Under the pieces are notes generated by a model that worked only from the letters and a program-made list of their open reading frames with translations, was not told where the DNA came from and ran no database searches. Shown here in pieces: positions 7,966-21,448 of a stretch of DNA of 64,000 nucleotides. The stretch is from Spironucleus salmonicida (taxonomy: Eukaryota; Fornicata; Diplomonadida; Hexamitidae): contig CM035318.1 of the NCBI GenBank assembly GCA_000497125.2, positions 1,484,001 through 1,548,000 of the forward strand, read 5' to 3'. The translations under genes and the position numbers were made by a program. The first letter of the stretch is position 1, and every line of letters starts with the position of its first letter.

Positions 7966-10900
7966 ATGTCTGGAAAAGGAAAGGGAAAAGGTTTTGGAAA
8001 GGCGACAGACTCGGAGAACACTAGCGATAGTGTAGACCCTGTTGCTCTCACCGCCTAATAAATTCGTATTAGAAGCCTGTTCAAACAGGCACCTGCTCTA
8101 CCCCAACCCCAACCCCAGTCGATCGCTAGTCACATTTCTTCTACCATGAAGAAGCAATAGGCACCTCCAACGTCTAATGGTGACCCCTCGACTTTGACAT
8201 ATTCCCCCTTCACATAAGTTTCAAGCGTGAGACTGTTCAAGCAGGGCCAGGCAAGCCGGGAGGCTCCTGTGCTCTCAGATAAGACCAATAAATCTATCAT
8301 GAGCTTCGTGAAAGCAAGAGAAGAAGAAAGAGCCCCGCAAGGTGCTCCGGACACTTCGGCTGCCGACACTCAGAATCGCGCGCAATTCCCTTCCACACAA
8401 ATTCACGGGGAAACTACAGCTGCGCTCGTTAACTGCCAAGACGAGTAAGCTTAGGAGGTAGCTAGTCTAGCTGCCCCTAACGCAGCGGAAGTGACTGAAC
8501 AACCGCCCTCCTCATAGGTTGCCAGTTAAGAAGGGGCCCCAACCGATTAACCTAGCCTCTAACCAGAGAGCTAAGAGGAAAGCGAGGCCCCGCCTCGCCC
8601 GGATCCCCCAGATGCTCCGGACTACGGGATAGACCCACCAATTCCCAGGCTACCCTCACAAAACATACCGGTAGAGCCCAGAGTCAGACCTCAACTGAAT
8701 TCAATCACCCGGTATGGTATCGTCCACGAGACGAGATCTCAGACAAGACTTATTCCTGAGACACGTGCCCCAAGCACAACAGAAAGTAACGAACACGCTA
8801 GACCAAGGAACCCTGACAAGCCTTTTGAATGTCAGGCATGCACCTTCGCGTCGTCCGACCCCACGAGCCTGCTGAGACATCACGCGCTCACGAGAGGCGG
8901 ATAGCACGATATAAAGTTCCCGCTACTTAGATACAAAGAAGTTTACGAAGACCCCAAACTCTTCAGATTCTACTGTGGAATCTGTAATCACCCTTTTACG
9001 AAGAAATTAAATGTCATGCTCCACCTAATGGATGGAAAATGCAAGAACAAGTAAGGAATGACAAACGAAGCTGCCCAATTGCTAGTAAGAAATAGAGATG
9101 TCTATAGCCTCGAACTAGAGGAATAGCTGGCAAAAGCATCGGCCGCCAAGGCGGCAAGAGCGAAGAGTATAGCAGAATAAATAACTGCACCCAAAATAGG
9201 ACTTCCACCGGAAGCGACGATCAACCTATCTCCTTTAGGTTGCGCTACGGACAAGAAGAATTTAGCATTACGTTTTATCCAGATGAAACTGGAGATTGAA
9301 AACGGAGCTGACATCCTAGACGCCTTTAACTAATTCATAGGCGCATTCAGAAGAAAACAGGCATGTAACACCAGACGCGATACCAATCAAAAATAGATAG
9401 ATTTCTGCTTTTAGAGAGGACAGACTGGAAAGGCATGGAACCTTATTAAGGAAAATTAGAACAAGTAGAACCTATCCCCAGAAAACGCCAGCTCCAGACC
9501 GGACCTGGTTAGAGAGTTATTTTAGGAAAACCGGAAACCCGAATATGAATCGGCATCGCGGTAGGGATCAGTAAGAACAGCGCTGCAAGCGCCAACGGCA
9601 GAAGAGATTACGAAGATAATCCTATAGTACCGGGATGGCAAAGCAGGCGGCCCGAGTGGCATTCTTCCAGCCCACCTGAAAGAACTTGAGAAGTCTCATC
9701 ACATCTCAAACATTCTTGCGAAGGTATACAAACTAATACTTGATACACCATCCCTAGTGAACAAGACTAGGAGACTATTCGAATACCGGATAATCTTCAT
9801 CCCAAAGAACGCGACCAAGTTTAGACCGATTTGCATACAGGAGTTATTCCTATAAGTCCTGCACAAAGCACTGGCAGAGAAGATGAAGCAGCAACTAACC
9901 CTAGGCAATTATCAATTCGCCTTTACCAAAAACGCTCTCCTCAGAGCCAAATATTAAGCTAATATCATGCTTAAGAATGGGCTCACCCTTACTTCCCTTG
10001 ACGTACGAAACGCCTTTAACGCCGTACCTCATAAAGTAATCGAAGAAGAACTCGTGAAAGCCGGCCTAGCACCGGAAACCAACCAATACATCCAAGCCTT
10101 TTTGATGGCGCGGAATGCGGAGGGGTTGGAAAGGCTAGGCACCGGCGTCCCCCAAGGGGATCCATTGTCCATGATGCTATTCTGTGTTGTAATGCGCCCG
10201 ATCCTAGATCGGCTCGCAGGCAAATACAAGGTTATCGCATCGTACGCGGACGATGTCCTGATAGGTCACGATTCAGGAGTAAACCTCAAAGACTGTGAAA
10301 GCGTCTTTGCAGACTACGGGCTAACCCTGTCTGTGGAGAAATGCATAACAGCCTCCCCCACCCAAGCGATTAAATTCGTTGGGTAAGAATTTAAGGACAA
10401 ACCGATACCGTTAACAGATCACTTGCTCCAAACCGCTCAGGATGCCTTCCTACTCCTCGAGCAATCGAAGCTCGGGACCACCCAATAACGGTTCCAGATG
10501 TTTGTACAATGTATTGTTCCCTCAGTCAACTATGGCCCACTTGTGGACGTCACGGATGACTAGGAAGCCGGATATACGAAGATAGACGACAGCCTTGTTG
10601 CCACCACCTCGCTGATAGCGGGACTAAGCATAAAGATTGAAACTCTATTGGATAGCTAGATCCGGGGTGGAATGAACGTGATCACACCTGGTCGCTTCTA
10701 CCCACTCATGACCGCAGCACGCGATGAATTCCATGAGAACAATCACTGCGTCTTTAGAAATATCAGGGAGAAAATCAAAGAACTCGTTCCGGACGATCCA
10801 GATCCTGGACGCCCGATGATTTTCCCCTGCATCTTAGGAGCCACCAGGCTCCCTGGACAGTCTGTCCAGTATCTCTTGAACTCGGCTTTCGGCCCGGTAG

Positions 10901-11526
10901 CGACACCCAGTAAAACCCATTTGTGTACGCTATGCGGTACCCCTAAGATTGGAGATCACGACCAAAAATGCAATAGAAATAGCGGAATCCGAATAGTTAG
11001 ACACAACAAGGCTGTCTCAGCCGCGATGAACTGCCTAGCGAAGTACGAGCCCCGTGAAATAACACGTCAATAAGCTCCTGAAGGAAAGTTTTATCCGGAC
11101 TTCAGAATCATTGTAAGTAAAATCCTGACAGTAGACCTAGATGTCACGTTTACTTCGCAAGAGAATATGGACGCGAAATTTGCAGAAAAGGTTAGAAAGC
11201 ATAAATTGCCTGACCCTAACCAGACTATAATCCCAATGGTTATCTCACATGAACTTTAAATTCATCGCGAGACACTCAAGTTGTTGAAATTCCACTTCCC
11301 GGAGTTCAACTACAGGAAATTTATGGAAGCGGTGGGAACTGCGACCTGTTTCTATAGACAGGACTCAGTTCGAAACAACACTGCACGATAGATCATAGCT
11401 CTCCAGGATAGGAACTATGGTTTAGAGGAAGACGTTGCAATACGTCTTAATTGGAGAAATGCTGCGAAGAATAACAATCGCAGGCGCCAGCACGCCAGAG
11501 GGAGTGCTGTCGCACCCGGGCCGTGA
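7966..11526 (+). CDS. H4-tail/R2-like retrotransposon fusion protein, copy 2 (1186 aa)
   Basis: The frame has the same structure as copy 1: H4 tail residues 1-13, then element sequence with two zinc fingers, reverse transcriptase (YADD), CCHC knuckle and PD...D endonuclease. It is open to a TGA at 11524-11526 when TAA/TAG are read as Gln. The in-frame fusion to H4 is exact in this copy too. One residue differs (Ser for Gly in the N-terminal linker). By its motifs it looks as capable as copy 1. Confidence 0.88.
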
Positions 11527-11645
11527 GGCCAGGGAAAACAAGAAAACCCCCCCCGACAGGGGCAGTAAAGATCCCATATACGCAATGAGGAATGGCAGTA
11601 CTCGAGTGATCTTTTACAAAAAAAAAAAAAAAAAAAAAAAAAAAA
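8005..11645 (+). mobile_element. R2-clade-like non-LTR retrotransposon (LINE) in H4, copy 2
   Basis: A 3641-bp element essentially identical to the one at 2781-6427, in the same orientation and at the same H4 nucleotide, ending in 28 A. The one base difference I can see (8301 A against 3077 G) gives Ser for Gly. The near-identity means a very recent insertion or recent gene conversion or duplication within the array. No target-site duplication is seen. Confidence 0.93.
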
Positions 11646-13183
11646 CAAATCCGAGAAGGATGCACTCACAGGCATCACCAAGCCTGCCATACGCAGGTTG
11701 GCGCGCAGAGGTGGCGTGAAGAGGATCTCGTCCACGATCTACCCCCAGACGCGCGAGGTGCTGAAGGCGTTCCTGGACGTGGTCATCAGGGACTCGCTGA
11801 CCTACACTGAGCACGCGCAGCGCAAGACGGTGACGTCGCAGGACGTGGTGTACGCGCTGAAGCGCCAGGGCAAGACGCTCTACGGCTTCGGGATCTGAGT
11901 GATGCTATTCTTGTGGTACTCGTTGTGTGAGCGTGTGGTGCATAGGGCTTCCGTGTCTAGTGGGGTGGCGTACTTCCTGCACAGTGCCATAGTGCATATA
12001 TGTAATATAATAATACTCATTCGGGCTTCCCGCAAGTATGATAGTGTATATAAATAATATAATACTAAGGACTCACGATTCCCGCAAAGTACCATACTGC
12101 CCGAGTATGGTATAATAGTACCAAATTACGGCTCCCGCCCAAATGCCATACTTCACATATGCAACATTATAATCATAATCCTTCATGGCTCCCTTCCACT
12201 CGGCTGGTTTCCCATGGGCGGGATGTCAAGGGGGCCTTGCCGAAGCCCTTGCCCTTGCCTTTTCCCAACGTCGGTTGGCATGCAGCGTATAATAATGTAA
12301 TGTTGGTGTCCCTTCCGATATGTTAAAGTGGGAATAGGCAATATAATAAAGGGGATTTTCCCTTTCCCGCGAAGTATGATAGGGCATATATACGGTATTA
12401 TAGTGAGTATTCCCGCTCCCCGCAAAGTACCATACTGGCCGAGTATGGTATAATAGTAGCAAATTACGCCTCCCGCCAAAACAGCATTCTGCACATAAAT
12501 ACGCGTGGGCGTATATAAATAATACATATATGGCCTATAGCCACTATATGTGCGAGGTTCCTCTACCACCCCACACGGTATTCATATGCTCATAATGGCG
12601 AAGTGGGCCGTCGTCCACCTCGTCCCCACCAGAGGAGAGAACTCGCCCGGTTTGCCCTTGCCCTTGCCCTTCCCGGACGTCCGCAGGAGCTCGTCCGGAG
12701 GCTGGCAGTACCGCCCGGTCTCGCCCGGCGTGGCACGCACTTGCTTGGGCGGCGTGCGATGGCGCGAGATGACACCCGATGCATGGCACGGCGCGAGATC
12801 ATCTTAGATGGCCTGCCTGCCGTGCCCCGCGCCCCGCGCCCATATGGGGCCTACGGGGCCGAGATATGGAGTTCCGGTGAAAATGAGTCTGCAGTTCTGC
12901 ATATTGAACACGGTAAATTTAGTAGATAGATATTTGTATACATCACATATAACATACATACCTATATTCCATAAATCCCTATATGCATCTATATATACTT
13001 ATACCTATATTCGCACACCGCAACTACTTTCGTCACTATAACTATATATTATTCATATTAAAACTCGCTCCCGCCCCCGCCCCAACATATATATTTTATA
13101 TAGCATATATAAGTATGGGTTCGCGAACCGATAGCTGGTTTCATCACCAACCTCATAATGCAGGAGTGAGGGTGCTATCAACA

Positions 13184-13483
13184 ATGTCTGGAAAAGGAAA
13201 GGGAAAAGGTTTTGGAAAGGCGAAAAGACACAAATCCGAGAAGGATGCACTCACAGGCATCACCAAGCCTGCCATACGCAGGTTGGCGCGCAGAGGTGGC
13301 GTGAAGAGGATCTCGTCCACGATCTACCCCCAGACGCGCGAGGTGCTGAAGGCGTTCCTGGACGTGGTCATCAGGGACTCGCTGACCTACACTGAGCACG
13401 CGCAGCGCAAGACGGTGACGTCGCAGGACGTGGTGTACGCGCTGAAGCGCCAGGGCAAGACGCTCTACGGCTTCGGGATCTGA
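13184..13483 (+). CDS. Histone H4, unit 4 (intact)
   Basis: This copy encodes the same 99-residue H4 as 1157-1456, with the same leader elements and TGA stop. It is the first uninterrupted unit after the two retrotransposon-bearing ones and carries the CTAC leader variant. Confidence 0.97.
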   Translation: MSGKGKGKGFGKAKRHKSEKDALTGITKPAIRRLARRGGVKRISSTIYPQTREVLKAFLDVVIRDSLTYTEHAQRKTVTSQDVVYALKRQGKTLYGFGI

Positions 13484-14768
13484 GTGATGCTATTCTTGTG
13501 GTACTCGTTGTGTGAGCGTGTGGTGCATAGGGCTTCCGTGTCTAGTGGGGTGGCGTACTTCCTGCACAGTGCCATAGTGCATATATGTAATATAATAATA
13601 CTCATTCGGGCTTCCCGCAAGTATGATAGTGTATATAAATAATATAATACTAAGGACTCACGATTCCCGCAAAGTACCATACTGCCCGAGTATGGTATAA
13701 TAGTACCAAATTACGGCTCCCGCCCAAATGCCATACTTCACATATGCAACATTATAATCATAATCCTTCATGGCTCCCTTCCACTCGGCTGGTTTCCCAT
13801 GGGCGGGATGTCAAGGGGGCCTTGCCGAAGCCCTTGCCCTTGCCTTTTCCCAACGTCGGTTGGCATGCAGCGTATAATAATGTAATGTTGGTGTCCCTTC
13901 CGATATGTTAAAGTGGGAATAGGCAATATAATAAAGGGGATTTTCCCTTTCCCGCGAAGTATGATAGGGCATATATACGGTATTATAGTGAGTATTCCCG
14001 CTCCCCGCAAAGTACCATACTGGCCGAGTATGGTATAATAGTAGCAAATTACGCCTCCCGCCAAAACAGCATTCTGCACATAAATACGCGTGGGCGTATA
14101 TAAATAATACATATATGGCCTATAGCCACTATATGTGCGAGGTTCCTCTACCACCCCACACGGTATTCATATGCTCATAATGGCGAAGTGGGCCGTCGTC
14201 CACCTCGTCCCCACCAGAGGAGAGAACTCGCCCGGTTTGCCCTTGCCCTTGCCCTTCCCGGACGTCCGCAGGAGCTCGTCCGGAGGCTGGCAGTACCGCC
14301 CGGTCTCGCCCGGCGTGGCACGCACTTGCTTGGGCGGCGTGCGATGGCGCGAGATGACACCCGATGCATGGCACGGCGCGAGATCATCTTAGATGGCCTG
14401 CCTGCCGTGCCCCGCGCCCCGCGCCCATATGGGGCCTACGGGGCCGAGATATGGAGTTCCGGTGAAAATGAGTCTGCAGTTCTGCATATTGAACACGGTA
14501 AATTTAGTAGATAGATATTTGTATACATCACATATAACATACATACCTATATTCCATAAATCCCTATATGCATCTATATATACTTATACCTATATTCGCA
14601 CACCGCAACTACTTTCGTCACTATAACTATATATTATTCATATTAAAACTCGCTCCCGCCCCCGCCCCAACATATATATTTTATATAGCATATATAAGTA
14701 TGGGTTCGCGAACCGATAGCTGGTTTCATCACCAACCTCATAATGCAGGAGTGAGGGTGCTATCAACA

Positions 14769-15068
14769 ATGTCTGGAAAAGGAAAGGGAAAAGGTTTTGG
14801 AAAGGCGAAAAGACACAAATCCGAGAAGGATGCACTCACAGGCATCACCAAGCCTGCCATACGCAGGTTGGCGCGCAGAGGTGGCGTGAAGAGGATCTCG
14901 TCCACGATCTACCCCCAGACGCGCGAGGTGCTGAAGGCGTTCCTGGACGTGGTCATCAGGGACTCGCTGACCTACACTGAGCACGCGCAGCGCAAGACGG
15001 TGACGTCGCAGGACGTGGTGTACGCGCTGAAGCGCCAGGGCAAGACGCTCTACGGCTTCGGGATCTGA
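14769..15068 (+). CDS. Histone H4, unit 5 (intact)
   Basis: The H4 protein is the same as in unit 1 and lies exactly 1585 bp after unit 4, with the CTAC leader variant. No coding difference is visible. Confidence 0.97.
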   Translation: MSGKGKGKGFGKAKRHKSEKDALTGITKPAIRRLARRGGVKRISSTIYPQTREVLKAFLDVVIRDSLTYTEHAQRKTVTSQDVVYALKRQGKTLYGFGI

Positions 15069-16353
15069 GTGATGCTATTCTTGTGGTACTCGTTGTGTGA
15101 GCGTGTGGTGCATAGGGCTTCCGTGTCTAGTGGGGTGGCGTACTTCCTGCACAGTGCCATAGTGCATATATGTAATATAATAATACTCATTCGGGCTTCC
15201 CGCAAGTATGATAGTGTATATAAATAATATAATACTAAGGACTCACGATTCCCGCAAAGTACCATACTGCCCGAGTATGGTATAATAGTACCAAATTACG
15301 GCTCCCGCCCAAATGCCATACTTCACATATGCAACATTATAATCATAATCCTTCATGGCTCCCTTCCACTCGGCTGGTTTCCCATGGGCGGGATGTCAAG
15401 GGGGCCTTGCCGAAGCCCTTGCCCTTGCCTTTTCCCAACGTCGGTTGGCATGCAGCGTATAATAATGTAATGTTGGTGTCCCTTCCGATATGTTAAAGTG
15501 GGAATAGGCAATATAATAAAGGGGATTTTCCCTTTCCCGCGAAGTATGATAGGGCATATATACGGTATTATAGTGAGTATTCCCGCTCCCCGCAAAGTAC
15601 CATACTGGCCGAGTATGGTATAATAGTAGCAAATTACGCCTCCCGCCAAAACAGCATTCTGCACATAAATACGCGTGGGCGTATATAAATAATACATATA
15701 TGGCCTATAGCCACTATATGTGCGAGGTTCCTCTACCACCCCACACGGTATTCATATGCTCATAATGGCGAAGTGGGCCGTCGTCCACCTCGTCCCCACC
15801 AGAGGAGAGAACTCGCCCGGTTTGCCCTTGCCCTTGCCCTTCCCGGACGTCCGCAGGAGCTCGTCCGGAGGCTGGCAGTACCGCCCGGTCTCGCCCGGCG
15901 TGGCACGCACTTGCTTGGGCGGCGTGCGATGGCGCGAGATGACACCCGATGCATGGCACGGCGCGAGATCATCTTAGATGGCCTGCCTGCCGTGCCCCGC
16001 GCCCCGCGCCCATATGGGGCCTACGGGGCCGAGATATGGAGTTCCGGTGAAAATGAGTCTGCAGTTCTGCATATTGAACACGGTAAATTTAGTAGATAGA
16101 TATTTGTATACATCACATATAACATACATACCTATATTCCATAAATCCCTATATGCATCTATATATACTTATACCTATATTCGCACACCGCAACTACTTT
16201 CGTCACTATAACTATATATTATTCATATTAAAACTCGCTCCCGCCCCCGCCCCAACATATATATTTTATATAGCATATATAAGTATGGGTTCGCGAACCG
16301 ATAGCTGGTTTCATCACCAACCTCATAATGCAGGAGTGAGGGTGCTATCAACA

Positions 16354-16653
16354 ATGTCTGGAAAAGGAAAGGGAAAAGGTTTTGGAAAGGCGAAAAGACA
16401 CAAATCCGAGAAGGATGCACTCACAGGCATCACCAAGCCTGCCATACGCAGGTTGGCGCGCAGAGGTGGCGTGAAGAGGATCTCGTCCACGATCTACCCC
16501 CAGACGCGCGAGGTGCTGAAGGCGTTCCTGGACGTGGTCATCAGGGACTCGCTGACCTACACTGAGCACGCGCAGCGCAAGACGGTGACGTCGCAGGACG
16601 TGGTGTACGCGCTGAAGCGCCAGGGCAAGACGCTCTACGGCTTCGGGATCTGA
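16354..16653 (+). CDS. Histone H4, unit 6 (intact)
   Basis: The H4 protein is the same as in unit 1 and has the CTAC leader variant. No coding difference from its neighbours is visible. Confidence 0.97.
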   Translation: MSGKGKGKGFGKAKRHKSEKDALTGITKPAIRRLARRGGVKRISSTIYPQTREVLKAFLDVVIRDSLTYTEHAQRKTVTSQDVVYALKRQGKTLYGFGI

Positions 16654-17938
16654 GTGATGCTATTCTTGTGGTACTCGTTGTGTGAGCGTGTGGTGCATAG
16701 GGCTTCCGTGTCTAGTGGGGTGGCGTACTTCCTGCACAGTGCCATAGTGCATATATGTAATATAATAATACTCATTCGGGCTTCCCGCAAGTATGATAGT
16801 GTATATAAATAATATAATACTAAGGACTCACGATTCCCGCAAAGTACCATACTGCCCGAGTATGGTATAATAGTACCAAATTACGGCTCCCGCCCAAATG
16901 CCATACTTCACATATGCAACATTATAATCATAATCCTTCATGGCTCCCTTCCACTCGGCTGGTTTCCCATGGGCGGGATGTCAAGGGGGCCTTGCCGAAG
17001 CCCTTGCCCTTGCCTTTTCCCAACGTCGGTTGGCATGCAGCGTATAATAATGTAATGTTGGTGTCCCTTCCGATATGTTAAAGTGGGAATAGGCAATATA
17101 ATAAAGGGGATTTTCCCTTTCCCGCGAAGTATGATAGGGCATATATACGGTATTATAGTGAGTATTCCCGCTCCCCGCAAAGTACCATACTGGCCGAGTA
17201 TGGTATAATAGTAGCAAATTACGCCTCCCGCCAAAACAGCATTCTGCACATAAATACGCGTGGGCGTATATAAATAATACATATATGGCCTATAGCCACT
17301 ATATGTGCGAGGTTCCTCTACCACCCCACACGGTATTCATATGCTCATAATGGCGAAGTGGGCCGTCGTCCACCTCGTCCCCACCAGAGGAGAGAACTCG
17401 CCCGGTTTGCCCTTGCCCTTGCCCTTCCCGGACGTCCGCAGGAGCTCGTCCGGAGGCTGGCAGTACCGCCCGGTCTCGCCCGGCGTGGCACGCACTTGCT
17501 TGGGCGGCGTGCGATGGCGCGAGATGACACCCGATGCATGGCACGGCGCGAGATCATCTTAGATGGCCTGCCTGCCGTGCCCCGCGCCCCGCGCCCATAT
17601 GGGGCCTACGGGGCCGAGATATGGAGTTCCGGTGAAAATGAGTCTGCAGTTCTGCATATTGAACACGGTAAATTTAGTAGATAGATATTTGTATACATCA
17701 CATATAACATACATACCTATATTCCATAAATCCCTATATGCATCTATATATACTTATACCTATATTCGCACACCGCAACTACTTTCGTCACTATAACTAT
17801 ATATTATTCATATTAAAACTCGCTCCCGCCCCCGCCCCAACATATATATTTTATATAGCATATATAAGTATGGGTTCGCGAACCGATAGCTGGTTTCATC
17901 ACCAACCTCATAATGCAGGAGTGAGGGTGCTATCAACA

Positions 17939-18238
17939 ATGTCTGGAAAAGGAAAGGGAAAAGGTTTTGGAAAGGCGAAAAGACACAAATCCGAGAAGGA
18001 TGCACTCACAGGCATCACCAAGCCTGCCATACGCAGGTTGGCGCGCAGAGGTGGCGTGAAGAGGATCTCGTCCACGATCTACCCCCAGACGCGCGAGGTG
18101 CTGAAGGCGTTCCTGGACGTGGTCATCAGGGACTCGCTGACCTACACTGAGCACGCGCAGCGCAAGACGGTGACGTCGCAGGACGTGGTGTACGCGCTGA
18201 AGCGCCAGGGCAAGACGCTCTACGGCTTCGGGATCTGA
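17939..18238 (+). CDS. Histone H4, unit 7 (intact)
   Basis: The H4 protein is the same as in unit 1, with the CTAC leader variant. It is the last of the run of CTAC units. Confidence 0.97.
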   Translation: MSGKGKGKGFGKAKRHKSEKDALTGITKPAIRRLARRGGVKRISSTIYPQTREVLKAFLDVVIRDSLTYTEHAQRKTVTSQDVVYALKRQGKTLYGFGI

Positions 18239-19523
18239 GTGATGCTATTCTTGTGGTACTCGTTGTGTGAGCGTGTGGTGCATAGGGCTTCCGTGTCTAG
18301 TGGGGTGGCGTACTTCCTGCACAGTGCCATAGTGCATATATGTAATATAATAATACTCATTCGGGCTTCCCGCAAGTATGATAGTGTATATAAATAATAT
18401 AATACTAAGGACTCACGATTCCCGCAAAGTACCATACTGCCCGAGTATGGTATAATAGTACCAAATTACGGCTCCCGCCCAAATGCCATACTTCACATAT
18501 GCAACATTATAATCATAATCCTTCATGGCTCCCTTCCACTCGGCTGGTTTCCCATGGGCGGGATGTCAAGGGGGCCTTGCCGAAGCCCTTGCCCTTGCCT
18601 TTTCCCAACGTCGGTTGGCATGCAGCGTATAATAATGTAATGTTGGTGTCCCTTCCGATATGTTAAAGTGGGAATAGGCAATATAATAAAGGGGATTTTC
18701 CCTTTCCCGCGAAGTATGATAGGGCATATATACGGTATTATAGTGAGTATTCCCGCTCCCCGCAAAGTACCATACTGGCCGAGTATGGTATAATAGTAGC
18801 AAATTACGCCTCCCGCCAAAACAGCATTCTGCACATAAATACGCGTGGGCGTATATAAATAATACATATATGGCCTATAGCCACTATATGTGCGAGGTTC
18901 CTCTACCACCCCACACGGTATTCATATGCTCATAATGGCGAAGTGGGCCGTCGTCCACCTCGTCCCCACCAGAGGAGAGAACTCGCCCGGTTTGCCCTTG
19001 CCCTTGCCCTTCCCGGACGTCCGCAGGAGCTCGTCCGGAGGCTGGCAGTACCGCCCGGTCTCGCCCGGCGTGGCACGCACTTGCTTGGGCGGCGTGCGAT
19101 GGCGCGAGATGACACCCGATGCATGGCACGGCGCGAGATCATCTTAGATGGCCTGCCTGCCGTGCCCCGCGCCCCGCGCCCATATGGGGCCTACGGGGCC
19201 GAGATATGGAGTTCCGGTGAAAATGAGTCTGCAGTTCTGCATATTGAACACGGTAAATTTAGTAGATAGATATTTGTATACATCACATATAACATACATA
19301 CCTATATTCCATAAATCCCTATATGCATCTATATATACTTATACCTATATTCGCACACCGCAACCACTTTCGTCACTATAACTATATATTATTCATATTA
19401 AAACTCGCTCCCGCCCCCGCCCCAACATATATATTTTATATAGCATATATAAGTATGGGTTCGCGAACCGATAGCTGGTTTCATCACCAACCTCATAATG
19501 CAGGAGTGAGGGTGCTATCAACA

Positions 19524-19823
19524 ATGTCTGGAAAAGGAAAGGGAAAAGGTTTTGGAAAGGCGAAAAGACACAAATCCGAGAAGGATGCACTCACAGGCAT
19601 CACCAAGCCTGCCATACGCAGGTTGGCGCGCAGAGGTGGCGTGAAGAGGATCTCGTCCACGATCTACCCCCAGACGCGCGAGGTGCTGAAGGCGTTCCTG
19701 GACGTGGTCATCAGGGACTCGCTGACCTACACTGAGCACGCGCAGCGCAAGACGGTGACGTCGCAGGACGTGGTGTACGCGCTGAAGCGCCAGGGCAAGA
19801 CGCTCTACGGCTTCGGGATCTGA
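19524..19823 (+). CDS. Histone H4, unit 8 (intact, last complete copy)
   Basis: The H4 protein is the same as in unit 1. The leader has the CCAC variant, as in units 1 and 3. The partial ninth unit begins about 100 bp downstream and has no H4. Confidence 0.97.
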   Translation: MSGKGKGKGFGKAKRHKSEKDALTGITKPAIRRLARRGGVKRISSTIYPQTREVLKAFLDVVIRDSLTYTEHAQRKTVTSQDVVYALKRQGKTLYGFGI

Positions 19824-20696
19824 GTGATGCTATTCTTGTGGTACTCGTTGTGTGAGCGTGTGGTGCATAGGGCTTCCGTGTCTAGTGGGGTGGCGTACTT
19901 CCTGCACAGTGCCATAGTGCATATATGTAATATAATAATACTCATTCGGGCTTCCCGCAAGTATGATAGTGTATATAAATAATATAATACTAAGGACTCA
20001 CGATTCCCGCAAAGTACCATACTGCCCGAGTATGGTATAATAGTACCAAATTACGGCTCCCGCCCAAATGCCATACTTCACATATGCAACATTATAATCA
20101 TAATCCTTCATGGCTCCCTTCCACTCGGCTGGTTTCCCATGGGCGGGATGTCAAGGGGGCCTTGCCGAAGCCCTTGCCCTTGCCTTTTCCCAACGTCGGT
20201 TGGCATGCAGCGTATAATAATGTAATGTTGGTGTCCCTTCCGATATGTTAAAGTGGGAATAGGCAATATAATAAAGGGGATTTGCCCTTTCCCGCGAAGT
20301 ATGATAGGGCATATATACGGTATTATAGTGAGTATTCCCGCTCCCCGCAAAGTACCATACTGCCCGAGTATGGTATAATAGTAGCAAATTACGCCTCCCG
20401 CCAAAACAGCATTCTGCACATAAATACGCGTGGGCGTATATAAATAATACATATATGGCCTATAGCCACTATATGTGCGAGGTTCCTCTACCACCCCACA
20501 CGGTATTCATATGCTCATAATGGCGAAGTGGGCCGTCGTCCACCTCGTCCCCACCAGAGGAGAGAACTCGCCCGGTTTGCCCTTGCCCTTGCCCTTCCCG
20601 GACGTCCGCAGGAGCTCGTCCGGAGGCTGGCAGTACCGCCCGGTCTCGCCCGGCGTGGCACGCACTTGCTTGGGCGGCGTGCGATGGCGCGAGATC

Positions 20697-20890
20697 ACCT
20701 TAGATGGTCTGCCTCCCCACACCTCACCATGCTGCCACCCCACCACACATCGCACACCCAAAGCGATGACATAACCAAAGTATATCCGACATATCCCGTA
20801 ACTCCATATTATTATCCACACCTCTATACATACTGCATGGTAAATTATATCGCTCATTCCATCATATGCAAGACGAATCATCCATTTCCC
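20697..20890. other. Right edge of the H4 array
   Basis: The ninth unit follows the repeat until about 20697, with a few private substitutions (for example near 20284 and 20363). It then skips about 38 bp of the unit, resumes as a diverged AGATGG.CTGCCT match to about 20725 and loses similarity. Base composition falls to the AT-rich level by about 20890. Decay at the edge is typical of an array end that escapes homogenisation, and argues against a random assembly join. Confidence 0.7.
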
Positions 20891-21448
20891 ATATATTTAG
20901 TCAAGTCCGAATTAAAAATATGAATATTATATAAAATATATTTAACTTTCATCTAAAAATATAATAATATTATTGAATATTTAACATAATAATGCTATTA
21001 AATAAAAATATAGTTGTTATTCTTCTGGATGTAATTTAATAATGGTGAGTATTCTAATTTGAGATTATACAGCTTAAAATGTATAACCTAGTTTAAAATC
21101 AAGTTTTATTGTAGTGAATATTAAATTTATTAGGTACCCTTTATTTGCTATTTGATAAAAGTAAACTTTATTTAAGCCACATAAACTATTATTATTTGTT
21201 TATATTATATTATATATAAAATTAGAAAAATGATAAGTTTCTAGTTATCACCTTTTGATCATAAGCAGTTATTAGATAATACAATTAATTCTCATAATAA
21301 AATAACAACTCTCTAGTTTTTATTATTATAACAGCCTGCCTAATAAAAATCGATTTAGTAATAAATTACTCTTCTTACATAAGAGATCCAGACTAGTTTA
21401 TAATATTTGAAATCATCATAAATACATTAAATTTAAGTATTTTTGTTA
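20891..21448. other. AT-rich non-coding stretch
   Basis: I see no gene, tRNA or clear repeat here. It is nearly all A/T with short homopolymer runs. Confidence 0.6.

Larger units (their letters stand above)
7966..11898 (+). pseudogene. Histone H4, unit 3, interrupted by R2-like retrotransposon
   Basis: Codons 1-13 (7966-8004) and the remainder of H4 (11646-11898) flank the second retrotransposon copy. Junctions are the same as in unit 2, including the missing 6-8 bases. The unit carries the CCAC variant in its leader where unit 2 has CTAC, so units 2 and 3 are not plain copies of one another. Confidence 0.95.
1..20725. repeat. Tandem array of a 1585-bp histone H4 unit
   Basis: Position 1 matches position 1586, and the same 1585-bp unit recurs head to tail. 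Eight units carry an H4 start codon (1157, 2742, 7966, 13184, 14769, 16354, 17939, 19524), and a ninth partial unit runs from about 19926 to about 20725. Two units are longer because a retrotransposon sits in their H4 gene. The units are almost identical; visible differences are single bases, such as CCAC/CTAC near 1005. Outside H4 each unit has an AT-rich part with two sub-repeats (unit offset 1-450), a GC-rich block (about 560-840), an AT-rich H4 leader and about 130 bp of 3' flank. I see no other intact gene in the unit. The array runs off the left edge, so its full copy number is unknown. Confidence 0.97.
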
